Part shown: positions 1 through 8,349 of the stretch, one piece after another | How positions within the stretch are numbered: the first letter of the stretch is position 1 | Layout: every line of letters begins with the position of its first letter | Assembly (NCBI RefSeq): GCF_026341775.1 | Contig: NZ_JAPEOB010000001.1 | Location: 558,001-622,000, forward strand | From: Streptomyces sp. NBC_00654 | GTDB lineage: Bacteria > Actinomycetota > Actinomycetes > Streptomycetales > Streptomycetaceae | Length of the DNA: 64,000 bases | Direction: 5' to 3' | Notes under the pieces: generated by a model | The model's input: only the letters and a program-made list of their open reading frames with translations | What the model was told of the DNA's origin: nothing | Database searches by the model: none | Program-made: the position numbers and the translations under genes

Positions 1-531
1 CTCAACAACGCCGGGATCGCGGCGCCTTCGGGAAGGGCGGCCCATGAGGTCACCGAGGACGAGTGGCAGGTGATGCTCGACATCAACCTGTCCGGTGCCT
101 GGCGGATGACCTCCGTGGTCGGCCCCCTGATGATCGCCCAGCGGTCGGGCAGCGTGATCAACGTCGCCTCCACCGCCGGTCTGGTCGGATACCGGAACTT
201 CGCCGGATACACGGCGTCCAAACACGGGCTGATCGGCCTGACCAGGGCGACCGCGCTCGACTACGCGCCGCTGAAGGTACGGGTCAACGCCCTGTGTCCC
301 GGGTCGATCCGGGACGACGGCCCGGCCGAGGGTCGGATGCTCTCCGAGATCGCGAGGTCGCTCGACCTCCCGGTCGCCGGACATGAGGAGACGTTTGTCC
401 AGTCGCAGCCGATGAACGCGCTGATCGAACCGGAGGACGTGGCCGGGGCAGCCGTCTGGCTCGCCTCGGACGAGTCCCGGCAGGTGACCGGCTCCGTACT
501 CACCGTCGACGGAGGCTTCACCGCACGGTGA
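1..531 (+). CDS. SDR family NAD(P)-dependent oxidoreductase, C-terminal part
   Basis: The reading frame is open from the first base, so the N-terminal nucleotide-binding glycine motif lies outside the window. The visible 176 residues begin with the NNAG motif of classical short-chain dehydrogenases. A YTASK active-site Tyr-x-x-x-Lys follows near visible residue 72, then the late NALCPG segment and the usual VDGG ending. These proteins reduce or oxidise a hydroxyl/keto pair with NAD(P) in the cytoplasm. The substrate cannot be read from this fragment. It lies 115 bp upstream of an NRPS module in the same direction, so a tailoring or precursor role in the same small biosynthetic cluster is plausible but inferred. 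Family assignment is firm. Confidence 0.9.
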   Translation, partial: LNNAGIAAPSGRAAHEVTEDEWQVMLDINLSGAWRMTSVVGPLMIAQRSGSVINVASTAGLVGYRNFAGYTASKHGLIGLTRATALDYAPLKVRVNALCPGSIRDDGPAEGRMLSEIARSLDLPVAGHEETFVQSQPMNALIEPEDVAGAAVWLASDESRQVTGSVLTVDGGFTAR

Positions 532-646
532 CGGCTGCGAGCGGTGTGCGGGCGCGTGCGGGCCGCGCCCGCACACAGGGGGCCGTCCGGCGGGAGGATC
601 CCACCGGATCCGTTGGTGATGAATGACAAGCCGAGGGGAAACACTC

Positions 647-3600
647 GTGTCGATCTCTGAACAGGGCGCCGTCGAGGCTCTGACTCCGGCGCGGCGCACC
701 GTCGTTCGCCCCGGTGACAGGGTCCGGGGGAGTGACCGGGAAGCCCTCGGCGAGGTGTGCCACGCGTTGTGCGTACGGTTCACCGGCACCGGGGAGCCGG
801 GCCTGGACCGTGGGCCGGACCCGCGGAACGGGCCGTCGGGGCCGCAGGGGCTGTCCGGGCGGTTCGCCGCCCTGGCCGCCGCGCTTCCGCCCGCCACCGG
901 GACGGCGGCGGTGTTCCGCTCGGCCGCCCGGTTGTGGCGGCAGCCGGTGCCGTGCCGCTCCGACGCGTCCGGCGCGGAACGGTGGCGGAGCCGGGAGCTC
1001 GCCCGGCCGCTGGTGGCGCACCGGGACGCGGCGGTGCGCGCCGTGCTGCTGGAGTACGCCGACGGCGTGGCCGAACTGGTCGTGATCGCGCACCGCGCGG
1101 TGCTCGGCGCCGAGGCGCTGCACGGCTTCACCGCCGCGCTGCTGGGCCGCGCCCCGGCCCCGGACCTGGCACCCGCCGCCGGGCGGGAGAGCGAGAGGAA
1201 GCGTTCCGGCACCGCCGCGCAAGCGGCCGCGCTCGCCGGATGCCGGTTCGAGATGCGGACGGACTGGGGGCTCGGTTCCCCGGACGGTCCGGAGACGCCG
1301 GGAACCCGTGTGCTGCCGCTGCCCGCCGATCACCCGCCGGGCGACACCGAGAGCTGGGTGGCCGCGCTGGGCATCGTCCTCGCCCGTTACGAGGGCGTTG
1401 CCCGGCCCGTGCTCGCGGCGATGGTCACCGACACCTCGGACCCCTCGGACCCCTCGGACCCCTCGGACCCCTCTGAAGCCACCGGAACGATGGGAGCGTA
1501 CGCCGTCGAGGGGATAGCACTGATACCCGTGGACGCCGACCCGGCGAGCACGCTCGGCACCGTCGACAAGCGCGTCCGGGCGGGACTGGCGGACGGTCCG
1601 GCCTGGCACACCGAGGAGCTTCGGCGGCAACTGGCGGCCGGGGACGGGGACGTCACGGGCGGGCCCGCCGTTGGGGTCGTCGTCGTGCGGGACTGTGATC
1701 ACCTCGGCGGGGACCACGTGTACCGGCCGTTCCAGCGCGCCCCGTTCCCGGTGACCGTCTCGGTGGCGCGTGACAGCGCGCGCAACCGGGAACTGCGCTG
1801 CGACTTCTCGTCGCGGACCCTGAACCCCGGGATCGCCGACCAGCTTCTCCGGCATGTGCGCCGGGTGCACAGGATGCTCGCCGAATCGCCGGACATCCCG
1901 GTCGTGCGCGTGGAACTGCTGGACGAGGAGGAGCGGGACGGAGTGGCGGCCCTCGGCCGGTTCGCCCCGCCCGGCCCGTCAGCCCGGTCAGCCCGGCCGG
2001 TCCGGCTGCCGTCGTTCGCGTCGGGACGGATCGACGCGGTGCTCGCCGCCGTCGCGGCCTCCCGCCCCGACGCCGTCGCCGTGTCCTTCGACGGCCTTCA
2101 GCTCTCCTACCGCGAACTCGTCGACCGGGCCGATCGGTTGGCGCACGCGCTCCGCCGGATCGGTGTGGCGGACGGCGACCTGGTCGGGGTGTGTCTGGAG
2201 CGGTCCGCCGACCTCGTCGTCACCCTGCTCGCCGTGCTCAGGGCGGGCGCCGCCTATGTGCCGATGGACCCCGCGTACCCGCAGGAGCGGCTGGTCCGTA
2301 CCGTCGCCGATGCCGCCCCGGCCACAGTCGTCACGGACCTCGGCCCTGCGGAGTTCCCTGTCGGCGGGGACGTCCGGGTGATCGGTACGGCCGCGCTCGC
2401 GAAGCTGGCCCCCGGGGTGTGCGACGGACCGCCGCCCTCGACGACCGGCCCGCAGGACCCGGCGTACGTCATCCACACCTCCGGTTCGACCGGCCGCCCC
2501 AAGGGGGTGGTGGTCCCGCACATGAACGTGCTCAGCCTGATGGCCGCCACCGCCGGGGACTTCGGCCTCGGAGAGGACGACACCTGGACGCTGTTCCACT
2601 CCAGCGCCTTCGACTTCTCGGTGTGGGAGATCTGGGGCTGCCTGCTCACCGGTGGCCGACTGGTCGTCGTTCCGTACTGGGTGTCGCGTTCGCCGGAGGA
2701 GTTCCGCCGACTGCTCGTGACGGAGCGGGTCTCGGTGCTCAGCCAGACTCCGTCGGCCTTCGCCCACCTGGTGGACGCCGAGCGGGACGGCGCGGGCCCC
2801 GGTCCCGTCCCCGTACGGCTGGTGATTCTCGGCGGTGAGGGCCTCGAACCGCGCATGCTCCTGCCCTGGTTCGACCGGCACCCGGAGACCGCGTGCCGGG
2901 TGGTCAACATGTACGGCATCACCGAGACCACGGTGCATGTGACCGCGCAGACCGTCACCCGGGCCGAAGCGCTCACCGGATCGAGGTCGGTCGGGCACCC
3001 CCTGCCCGGCTGGTGGGTGCGGGTCGCCGACCCCGAGGGCGGGCCATTGCCGGTCGGTGTCGCCGGAGAGATCCTGGTGGGCGGGGCCGGGGTCGCGTCG
3101 CGCTACCTGAACAGGCCGGACCTCACCGAGCGGCGCTTCCTCGTCGATCCGCGCACCGGGGAGCGGATGTACCGCAGCGGCGACCGGGGCAGGCTGCTGC
3201 CGGACGGCCGGCTGGAGCATCTCGGCCGGCTGGACAACCAGGTCAAGCTGCGCGGCTTCCGCATCGAGCCGGACGAGATCCGCGCGGTGCTGCTGGACGA
3301 CCCGCTGGTCGGCGCGGCCGCCGTCGTGCTCAACCGGACCGATCCGGAGGACCCGGCCACCGCCCGGCTCGACGCGTTCGTGGTGCTGGAGGGGGACGAC
3401 ACCGCCGCTGTGCGGCAGCGTGCGGCCAGGTACCTGCCCGAGTACATGGTGCCCTCGACGGTCACCGCGCTCGACAGGCTGCCGCTGACGACGAACGGCA
3501 AGCTCGACACGGGCAGGCTTCCGGCCCCCGGCCCGGCGGTGGCCGCCGTGGCTGCTCCGGCCTCCCGTGCCGCCACCGATCCCTCGCGGGGCGCCGGGGA

Positions 3601-3823
3601 CCGGGACGACGCGTTCACGACCGTCCTCCTCGGCATCTGGCAGGACGTGCTCGGTGTCGCCGTCGGCCCGGACGACAACTTCTTCGACCTCGGCGGCAAT
3701 TCGCTGCTGGCCATGCGGGTCGGCGCGGCGCTGCGCCGGCACGGCGGCGGCTTCACGGTCGCCATGCGCGACCTGTACATGTCCCCGACCATCCGCCAAC
3801 TGGCCGCCGACCGCTCGGAGTGA
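647..3823 (+). CDS. Non-ribosomal peptide synthetase module: degenerate C, A (Thr-like code), PCP
   Basis: About 1,058 residues. Residues 1-420 resemble a condensation domain, but the HHxxxDG catalytic motif reads HRAVLGA near residue 140, so both the second His and the Asp are missing and condensation is doubtful. Residues ~450-950 form an adenylation domain with HTSGSTGRPKG (A3), FDFSVWEIWG (A4), NMYGITETT (A5), YRSGDRG (A7) and a terminal NGK lysine (A10). Read against GrsA, the specificity code is D-F-W-S-I-G-M-V-H-K, one step from the known threonine code DFWNIGMVHK. A carrier domain with LGGNSLL (Ser near 1018) ends the protein. No thioesterase is present. The GTG at 647 is preferred over an ATG at 623 because GAGGGG lies 8 nt before it. 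Product unknown; it may load threonine onto a carrier for a partner. Confidence 0.88.
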   Translation: MSISEQGAVEALTPARRTVVRPGDRVRGSDREALGEVCHALCVRFTGTGEPGLDRGPDPRNGPSGPQGLSGRFAALAAALPPATGTAAVFRSAARLWRQPVPCRSDASGAERWRSRELARPLVAHRDAAVRAVLLEYADGVAELVVIAHRAVLGAEALHGFTAALLGRAPAPDLAPAAGRESERKRSGTAAQAAALAGCRFEMRTDWGLGSPDGPETPGTRVLPLPADHPPGDTESWVAALGIVLARYEGVARPVLAAMVTDTSDPSDPSDPSDPSEATGTMGAYAVEGIALIPVDADPASTLGTVDKRVRAGLADGPAWHTEELRRQLAAGDGDVTGGPAVGVVVVRDCDHLGGDHVYRPFQRAPFPVTVSVARDSARNRELRCDFSSRTLNPGIADQLLRHVRRVHRMLAESPDIPVVRVELLDEEERDGVAALGRFAPPGPSARSARPVRLPSFASGRIDAVLAAVAASRPDAVAVSFDGLQLSYRELVDRADRLAHALRRIGVADGDLVGVCLERSADLVVTLLAVLRAGAAYVPMDPAYPQERLVRTVADAAPATVVTDLGPAEFPVGGDVRVIGTAALAKLAPGVCDGPPPSTTGPQDPAYVIHTSGSTGRPKGVVVPHMNVLSLMAATAGDFGLGEDDTWTLFHSSAFDFSVWEIWGCLLTGGRLVVVPYWVSRSPEEFRRLLVTERVSVLSQTPSAFAHLVDAERDGAGPGPVPVRLVILGGEGLEPRMLLPWFDRHPETACRVVNMYGITETTVHVTAQTVTRAEALTGSRSVGHPLPGWWVRVADPEGGPLPVGVAGEILVGGAGVASRYLNRPDLTERRFLVDPRTGERMYRSGDRGRLLPDGRLEHLGRLDNQVKLRGFRIEPDEIRAVLLDDPLVGAAAVVLNRTDPEDPATARLDAFVVLEGDDTAAVRQRAARYLPEYMVPSTVTALDRLPLTTNGKLDTGRLPAPGPAVAAVAAPASRAATDPSRGAGDRDDAFTTVLLGIWQDVLGVAVGPDDNFFDLGGNSLLAMRVGAALRRHGGGFTVAMRDLYMSPTIRQLAADRSE
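1434..1472 (+). repeat. 9-bp in-frame tandem repeat in the NRPS condensation region
   Basis: About four copies of CCTCGGACC encode successive Asp-Pro-Ser units inside the condensation-like domain. The repeat adds a flexible insertion in an already degenerate domain, and copy number could vary by slippage without shifting frame. Confidence 0.85.
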
Positions 3824-3845
3824 CCCGGACGGTGCGGTGACCCGG

Positions 3846-4367
3846 TCAAACCGCCTGCGCGTCCGGGGGAGCGGCCGCCGGCCCTGCCGGGCCCTCCGCC
3901 CGGGAGCCCGCCGTCACCACGTCCAGGGCTGCCGACAGCCGTTCCAGCGCCTCCACCGTCCGCGCGAACCCCTCCTCGCCCAGCTCCTCGGCCAGCCGCT
4001 CCGCGAACTCCGCGTGTCCGGGGTTGATCCGGCCCACCGAGGCCAGCCCCTCCCGGGTGGGCCGGAGCAGCTTGGCCCGGCGGTGGGCCGGGTTCGGCGC
4101 GTACTCCGCGAGCCCCTTGGTGACCAGCAGGTCCGCGATCCGCTGCACGCTCTGCCGGGTGATCCCCATCGCCCGCGCGATCCCGGCCACCGGCAACGGC
4201 TCGTGCAGCACCGCGCCCAGCACCTGCCACCACGCCGCCGTCAGCCCGCCCGGCCGGGCCAGCTCGTCCGCGACGCCGAGGAACTGGCCGTTGAGCCGGA
4301 AGGCCGTGAGCGCGGCGCTGCTCAACCGGTCCTGGTTCTCCCGGCCCCGGTCCCGTTCCCCGCTCAT
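3846..4367 (-). CDS. MarR family transcriptional regulator
   Basis: 173 residues, the usual MarR length. A winged-helix region around residues 60-110 contains AGIARAMGITRQSVQRIADLL followed by the wing HRRAKLLRPT. The start codon overlaps the stop of the DJ-1/PfpI gene by 4 nt (ATGA), so the two are one minus-strand operon with this gene second. The 12-bp palindrome just upstream of the first gene is the natural candidate operator, implying autoregulation. The ligand is not evident; MarR proteins commonly respond to phenolics, oxidants or drugs. It converges with the NRPS gene, 22 bp away. Confidence 0.9.
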   Translation of the reverse strand: MSGERDRGRENQDRLSSAALTAFRLNGQFLGVADELARPGGLTAAWWQVLGAVLHEPLPVAGIARAMGITRQSVQRIADLLVTKGLAEYAPNPAHRRAKLLRPTREGLASVGRINPGHAEFAERLAEELGEEGFARTVEALERLSAALDVVTAGSRAEGPAGPAAAPPDAQAV

Positions 4368-4960
4368 CCCTCCAGCACCTCGAACGCGCTCACGTCCGAG
4401 TCGTGGAACAGCCGGTACCAGGCGTCCAGCTTCTTCGGCTCGTACACCCCGAGCAGGGCGAAAACCTCCCGTGCGAAGGCCACCGGCTCCGTCGGTCCGG
4501 CCGTCACGAGCAGGCCGCCGTCCGTGACCGCGTCGGTGTCCACGTACCGCTCGCCGCCTCCGTACCCCGTGGCGTCGAGGTAGAAGGAGACCGCGCTGGT
4601 GTGCGCCCGGTCGTCGAGCAGCCCTTCGCGGGCCAGTCCGGCCGTCGCTCCGCAGATCGCCGCGACCGGCACCCCCGCCGCGAGGAAGGCGCGGGCCTTG
4701 GCGGCGAACGGGGCCAGGGTGTCCCCGGAGTCCCAGAGGTCGGCCCCGGTGAGGATGAGCAACGCGCTGTCCTCGGGCCTGAGGGCGTCGAGCGTCAGGT
4801 CGGGCAGGACCCGCATGCCACCCATGGTGGTGACGGGCTCGGTGCCCGCCGCCACGGTCCGCACGGTGTAGCCGTTCCGGGCGAGATGGGCGGTGGTGTG
4901 CCCGGTCTCCCAGTCGGCGAACGTGTCGTAGACGGCCAGGTGAACGGTCTTGCCGGTCAT
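4364..4960 (-). CDS. DJ-1/PfpI family (type 1 glutamine amidotransferase-like) protein
   Basis: 198 residues covering one DJ-1/PfpI domain. The start VHLAVYDTFADWE and the nucleophile elbow AAICGATAGLA, with Cys near residue 105, are typical of the superfamily. Members include chaperones, deglycase-like proteins, isonitrile hydratases and stress proteins, and the exact reaction cannot be read here. The start is supported by GAGGAG 8 nt upstream on the minus strand. It is the first gene of an operon with the MarR regulator (4-nt overlap) and is preceded by a strong palindrome. A regulator paired with a cysteine-dependent DJ-1 protein suggests a reactive-electrophile or redox response, which is inference. 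Confidence 0.85.
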   Translation of the reverse strand: MTGKTVHLAVYDTFADWETGHTTAHLARNGYTVRTVAAGTEPVTTMGGMRVLPDLTLDALRPEDSALLILTGADLWDSGDTLAPFAAKARAFLAAGVPVAAICGATAGLAREGLLDDRAHTSAVSFYLDATGYGGGERYVDTDAVTDGGLLVTAGPTEPVAFAREVFALLGVYEPKKLDAWYRLFHDSDVSAFEVLEG

Positions 4961-4974
4961 GGTGAGCTCCTCAA

Positions 4975-5014
4975 TCGTTATGACAGAATACTGTCATAAC
5001 GACAGGGTGCTGTC
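4975..5014. promoter_or_regulatory. Palindromic operator (probable MarR site) plus a second half-site pair
   Basis: Perfect 12-bp inverted repeat TCGTTATGACAG / CTGTCATAACGA (4975-4986 and 4991-5002) around AATA. A second shorter repeat GACAG-GGTG-CTGTC (5001-5014) shares the same core. The palindrome ends 15 bp upstream of the DJ-1 start codon, so a bound dimer would block transcription of the DJ-1/MarR operon. The site is AT-richer than its surroundings, as MarR sites often are. Confidence 0.75.
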
Positions 5015-5120
5015 AAAAGCTGCGGCCTCTCGCGAAACCCGACACCCTGCCGAACCACGCGCCCCATGCCATACAAGGTGGCCATGGAGTGCCGCCCCTG
5101 CCGCCGCCTACGCTCGCCGC

Positions 5121-6494
5121 ATGACCCCTCATGCCCCTCATGTCCCGTTCATCGACTCCGCGGCCGGTGCGGCCGTGAAGGCCGCGGACCGCGCGCACGT
5201 GTTCCACTCCTGGTCCGCCCAGGGCCTGATCGACCCGCTCGCCGTCGCCGGCGCCGAGGGGGCGTATTTCTGGGACTACGACGGCAACCGCTACCTGGAC
5301 TTCACCAGCGGCCTCGTCTACACCAACATCGGTTACCAGCACCCGACCGTCGTCGCCGCGATCCAGGAACAGGCGGGCAAGCTCGCCACCTTCGCGCCCG
5401 CCTTCGCCATCGAGGCGCGCTCCGAGGCCGCCCGCCTCATCGCCGAGCGCACCCCCGGCGACCTGGACAAGATCTTCTTCACCAACGGCGGTGCCGAGGC
5501 CGTCGAGAACGCCGTCCGCATGGCCCGGCTGCACACTGGGCGTACGAAGGTGCTCTCCGCCTACCGCTCGTACCACGGGGCCACCTCCACCGCGATCAAC
5601 CTCACGGGCGACCCGCGCCGTTGGCCCTCCGACACCGGCTCCGCGGGCGTCGTCCGCTTCTGGGCCCCGTTCCTCTACCGCTCGCCGTTCCACGCCGGGA
5701 CCGAGGCCGAGGAGTGCGCCCGCGCGCTCCAGCACCTGGAGGACACCCTCGCCTTCGAGGGACCGGCCACCATCGCCGCGATCATCCTGGAGACGATCCC
5801 CGGCACGGCCGGGATCATGACCCCGCCGCCCGGCTACCTCGCGGGCGTCCGCGAGATCTGCGACCGGTACGGGATCGTGTTCGTCCTCGACGAGGTCATG
5901 GCGGGCTTCGGCCGTACGGGCAAGTGGTTCGCCGCCGACCACTACGACGTGGTGCCGGACCTGATGACCTTCGCCAAGGGCGTCAACTCCGGTTACGTAC
6001 CGCTCGGAGGCGTCGCCATCAACGCGGAGATCGCCGCCACCTTCGACACCCGCCCCTACCCGGGCGGCCTCACCTACTCCGGCCACCCGCTGGCCTGCGC
6101 CGCCGCCGTCGCCACCATCCATGTGATGGAGGACGAGAAGGTCATCGAGAACGCCGCGCACATCGGTGAGACGGTCCTCGGCCCCGGCCTGCGCGAACTG
6201 GCCGAGCGCCACCCCTCGGTCGGCGAGGTCCGCGGCCTCGGCGCGTTCTGGGCGCTGGACCTGGTCCGGAACAAGGAGACCCGCGAACCCCTCGTCCCGT
6301 ACAACGCCGCGGGCGAGGCCAACGCGCCGATGGCGGCCTTCGGCGCCGCCGCCAAGAAGCACGGCCTGTGGCCCTTCATCAACATGAACCGCACCCACGC
6401 CGTCCCCGCCTGCAACGTCACCGAGGCCGAGGCCAAGGAAGGGCTCGCTGCCCTGGACGCGGCCCTCGCGGTCGCCGACGAGCACACGGCGTAG
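5121..6494 (+). CDS. Class III pyridoxal-phosphate aminotransferase
   Basis: 457 residues, full length for class III (omega/ornithine-type) aminotransferases such as taurine:pyruvate or beta-alanine:pyruvate enzymes. The cofactor site includes FTNGGAEAVENAVRMAR near residue 115, the Asp of VFVLDEVMAGFGRTG, and the PLP lysine in FAKGVNSGYVPLGG. The amine donor is not predictable. The frame is open further upstream, but the ATG at 5121 begins the recognisable family sequence. No ribosome-binding site precedes it; TACGCT at 5109-5114 sits 6 nt before the ATG, the spacing of a leaderless transcript. It lies divergent from the DJ-1/MarR operon. Confidence 0.9.
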   Translation: MTPHAPHVPFIDSAAGAAVKAADRAHVFHSWSAQGLIDPLAVAGAEGAYFWDYDGNRYLDFTSGLVYTNIGYQHPTVVAAIQEQAGKLATFAPAFAIEARSEAARLIAERTPGDLDKIFFTNGGAEAVENAVRMARLHTGRTKVLSAYRSYHGATSTAINLTGDPRRWPSDTGSAGVVRFWAPFLYRSPFHAGTEAEECARALQHLEDTLAFEGPATIAAIILETIPGTAGIMTPPPGYLAGVREICDRYGIVFVLDEVMAGFGRTGKWFAADHYDVVPDLMTFAKGVNSGYVPLGGVAINAEIAATFDTRPYPGGLTYSGHPLACAAAVATIHVMEDEKVIENAAHIGETVLGPGLRELAERHPSVGEVRGLGAFWALDLVRNKETREPLVPYNAAGEANAPMAAFGAAAKKHGLWPFINMNRTHAVPACNVTEAEAKEGLAALDAALAVADEHTA

Positions 6495-6541
6495 CCGACC
6501 GCACACGACGCCCCCTCCCCGCCCTCCCCTCCTGCCCGCCC

Positions 6542-6557
6542 TGCCCGGATCCGGGCA
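6542..6557. promoter_or_regulatory. 16-bp perfect palindrome upstream of the GntR gene
   Basis: TGCCCGGATCCGGGCA reads identically on both strands and lies 48 bp before the GntR-family start codon. With no loop it is a poor RNA hairpin but a good dimer-binding site. Autoregulation by the downstream GntR protein is a reasonable guess; a terminator for the aminotransferase gene is less likely. Confidence 0.45.
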
Positions 6558-6604
6558 CAACGGCCTGGCTTAAGGTGACCGGAGCGAAAAGGGGAGGGGG
6601 CGTC

Positions 6605-7402
6605 ATGTGTGCGAGCGGAGGTGTGACCCGCAGTACGTTGCGTCAGCAGATCGCTGACGCACTGCGTGACGAGGTACTGGCGGGACGTCTGACACCGGGG
6701 CGGGAGTTCACGGTCAAGCAGATCGCCGAGCAGTACGGCGTTTCCGCGACGCCCGTCCGCGAAGCGCTCTTCGACCTCTCCGCGCAGGGGCTGCTCGCAT
6801 CCGACCAGCACCGCGGCTTCCAGGTCCGTGAGTTCACCGTCGCCGACTACCGGGCCATGGTGGAAGCGCGCTCCCTCGTCGTGGAGGGCATCTTCCGCAG
6901 TCCCGGGGACCAGGTGGCCGTACGCGGCGACGGGATGGCATCGATCCGGCGCCGCGCGGCGGAGGCGGTACGCGCGGCGAAGGGCGGCGACCTCGACGTA
7001 CTGATCGGGTACGACCTGCGGTTCTGGCGGGAGTTGGGGGCGTTCGTCCTGAACCCGTACATCACCGACTTCCTCAGCAGGCTGCGCGTCCAGGCGTGGG
7101 TGTTCGCCGTGCACCGGCTGCGCGGCAACGAGGACAGCGGGAGCTGGCTGTGGTTCGGCCACGAGGAACTGGTCGAGGCGATCGCGCGCGACGACCGCGA
7201 CCAGGTCCACGCGACGATGCGGGCGTACTACCTGCACGCGCTGGCGTGGGCGGACCGGCTGGCGGAGGAGGAGAGCCGGGCCGGCGCCCCGGACCCCGCC
7301 TCGTCCGATCCCGATCCCGATCCCGATCTCGTCCCCGATCCCGTTCCGGCTTCTGTTCCCGATCCCGTCCCCGATCCCGCCTCCGGGGGGACGCGGGACT
7401 GA
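6605..7402 (+). CDS. GntR family transcriptional regulator, FCD/FadR type
   Basis: 265 residues. An N-terminal winged helix (residues ~8-75) contains VKQIAEQYGVSATPVREALFDLSAQGLL, the GntR DNA-binding signature. An all-helical FCD-type effector domain (~85-225) follows, with late segments such as HEELVEAIARDDRD. These proteins usually repress a neighbouring catabolic gene and release it on binding an acid metabolite; the aminotransferase just upstream is a candidate target. The ATG at 6605 has a strong GGGGAGGGG upstream. The C-terminal ~30 residues are a low-complexity Asp-Pro tail made by a hexanucleotide repeat and are probably disordered. Confidence 0.9.
   Translation: MCASGGVTRSTLRQQIADALRDEVLAGRLTPGREFTVKQIAEQYGVSATPVREALFDLSAQGLLASDQHRGFQVREFTVADYRAMVEARSLVVEGIFRSPGDQVAVRGDGMASIRRRAAEAVRAAKGGDLDVLIGYDLRFWRELGAFVLNPYITDFLSRLRVQAWVFAVHRLRGNEDSGSWLWFGHEELVEAIARDDRDQVHATMRAYYLHALAWADRLAEEESRAGAPDPASSDPDPDPDLVPDPVPASVPDPVPDPASGGTRD
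7299..7382 (+). repeat. Hexanucleotide (GATCCC-type) coding repeat in the GntR C-terminal tail
   Basis: Degenerate tandem GATCCC units encode Asp-Pro repeats over about 25 codons at the extreme C-terminus of the GntR regulator. Six-base units keep the frame, so length can drift freely. Confidence 0.8.
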
Positions 7403-7606
7403 CGGCGGGGGCGCGCGGCTCGGCGGGCTCCCGGCTCGGCCGGGGCTCCGGCTCCTTGCCAACGGCTGCCTGCCCCCTGCCACTTCCTTCCCCCACCACC
7501 ATCACTTCCGTCCCCGCCGCAGTCCGTGCAGGGGCACTGTGCGCGACGTACGGGTCGCATTACGCTGTCCCGACGACCGCCCGAACCCGTTGGAGAGCGA
7601 GACTTC

Positions 7607-8257
7607 GTGGCCTGTGACCTGTGGCTGGTCCCCCTCGTCGATGTGCTGTGCCACAGCCCCGACAACCCGTTCGCCGAAGAGATCGCCATCTACGACAAGG
7701 CGCTGAGCGACGCGGGGCTGCCACCCGTCCCCGTCTACGCCTATATGCCGGGCCTGACCGGGGACGTCGCTCCCGTCGCGGGCTTCGACTACGACGCCCT
7801 GCACTTGCTGCGCCGCGCGTATCTCCTCCGGCTGAGCGGGCTCGCCGTCACTCCGGTCGACGCGCTGGGCGGGGACTACGAGCAACTGCTGGAGATGTTC
7901 GAGCAGAGCGCGCAGCAGTCGCACCTGGTCTGGCACTACGACCACGCCGGGGCGTACGTCCCGGTGGACTACCTGTACCCGCTCGCCGACGACCAGCTCC
8001 TGGAGGGCGGTGGTCCGCTGGGTTCGGCGCACGGGCTGCTGCGGGAGCTGCAGTTCGTGGCTCCGTCCATCGGCATAGACCCGGCCAACCCGCCGGTCGC
8101 TCCGCAGCCGCCCGCCCGGCCGACCTCGCTGGAGGAACCGGCGGCCCCGATCCCGTACGACGAGAGCCCGTTCGCGCGTGAGCGGCACGTCTGGCTGGGC
8201 CTGCACGCGGCCGTGACGCGCAGCCTGGCGCAGGGGTCGATGATCATCTTCAGCTGA
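7607..8257 (+). CDS. Conserved hypothetical protein, 216 aa
   Basis: I do not recognise a named domain. The protein starts VACDLWLVPLVDVLCHSPDNPFAEEI and contains repeated acidic/aromatic segments but no signal peptide or membrane span. A proline-rich stretch (PPVAPQPPARPTSLEEPAAPIP, split here as residues ~165-185) precedes a conserved-looking C-terminal helix ending in SMIIFS. The GTG at 7607 is chosen because GGAGAGCGAG lies just upstream; the frame is open further 5' but composition there is poor. It converges with the SLATT gene, the two being separated by a very strong hairpin. Confidence 0.7.
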   Translation: MACDLWLVPLVDVLCHSPDNPFAEEIAIYDKALSDAGLPPVPVYAYMPGLTGDVAPVAGFDYDALHLLRRAYLLRLSGLAVTPVDALGGDYEQLLEMFEQSAQQSHLVWHYDHAGAYVPVDYLYPLADDQLLEGGGPLGSAHGLLRELQFVAPSIGIDPANPPVAPQPPARPTSLEEPAAPIPYDESPFARERHVWLGLHAAVTRSLAQGSMIIFS

Positions 8258-8264
8258 CCGAACG

Positions 8265-8313
8265 GGCCCGTTCCTGACCGGGGCCCGTCCCCGGCCCCGG
8301 TCAGGAACGGGCC
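8265..8313. terminator. Bidirectional terminator hairpin
   Basis: Two perfectly complementary 21-nt arms (8265-8285 and 8293-8313) flank a 7-nt loop between the convergent hypothetical and SLATT genes. No T-run follows on either side, which is usual for actinobacterial terminators. Confidence 0.8.
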
Positions 8314-8349
8314 ACCCACGCTGAGGCCGCCCTCTCGGAGACCGCACCC

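Noticed and set aside
518..1870. 450-codon minus-strand frame opposite the NRPS start
   Set aside because: Arg/Gly/Pro-rich shadow of the NRPS condensation region.
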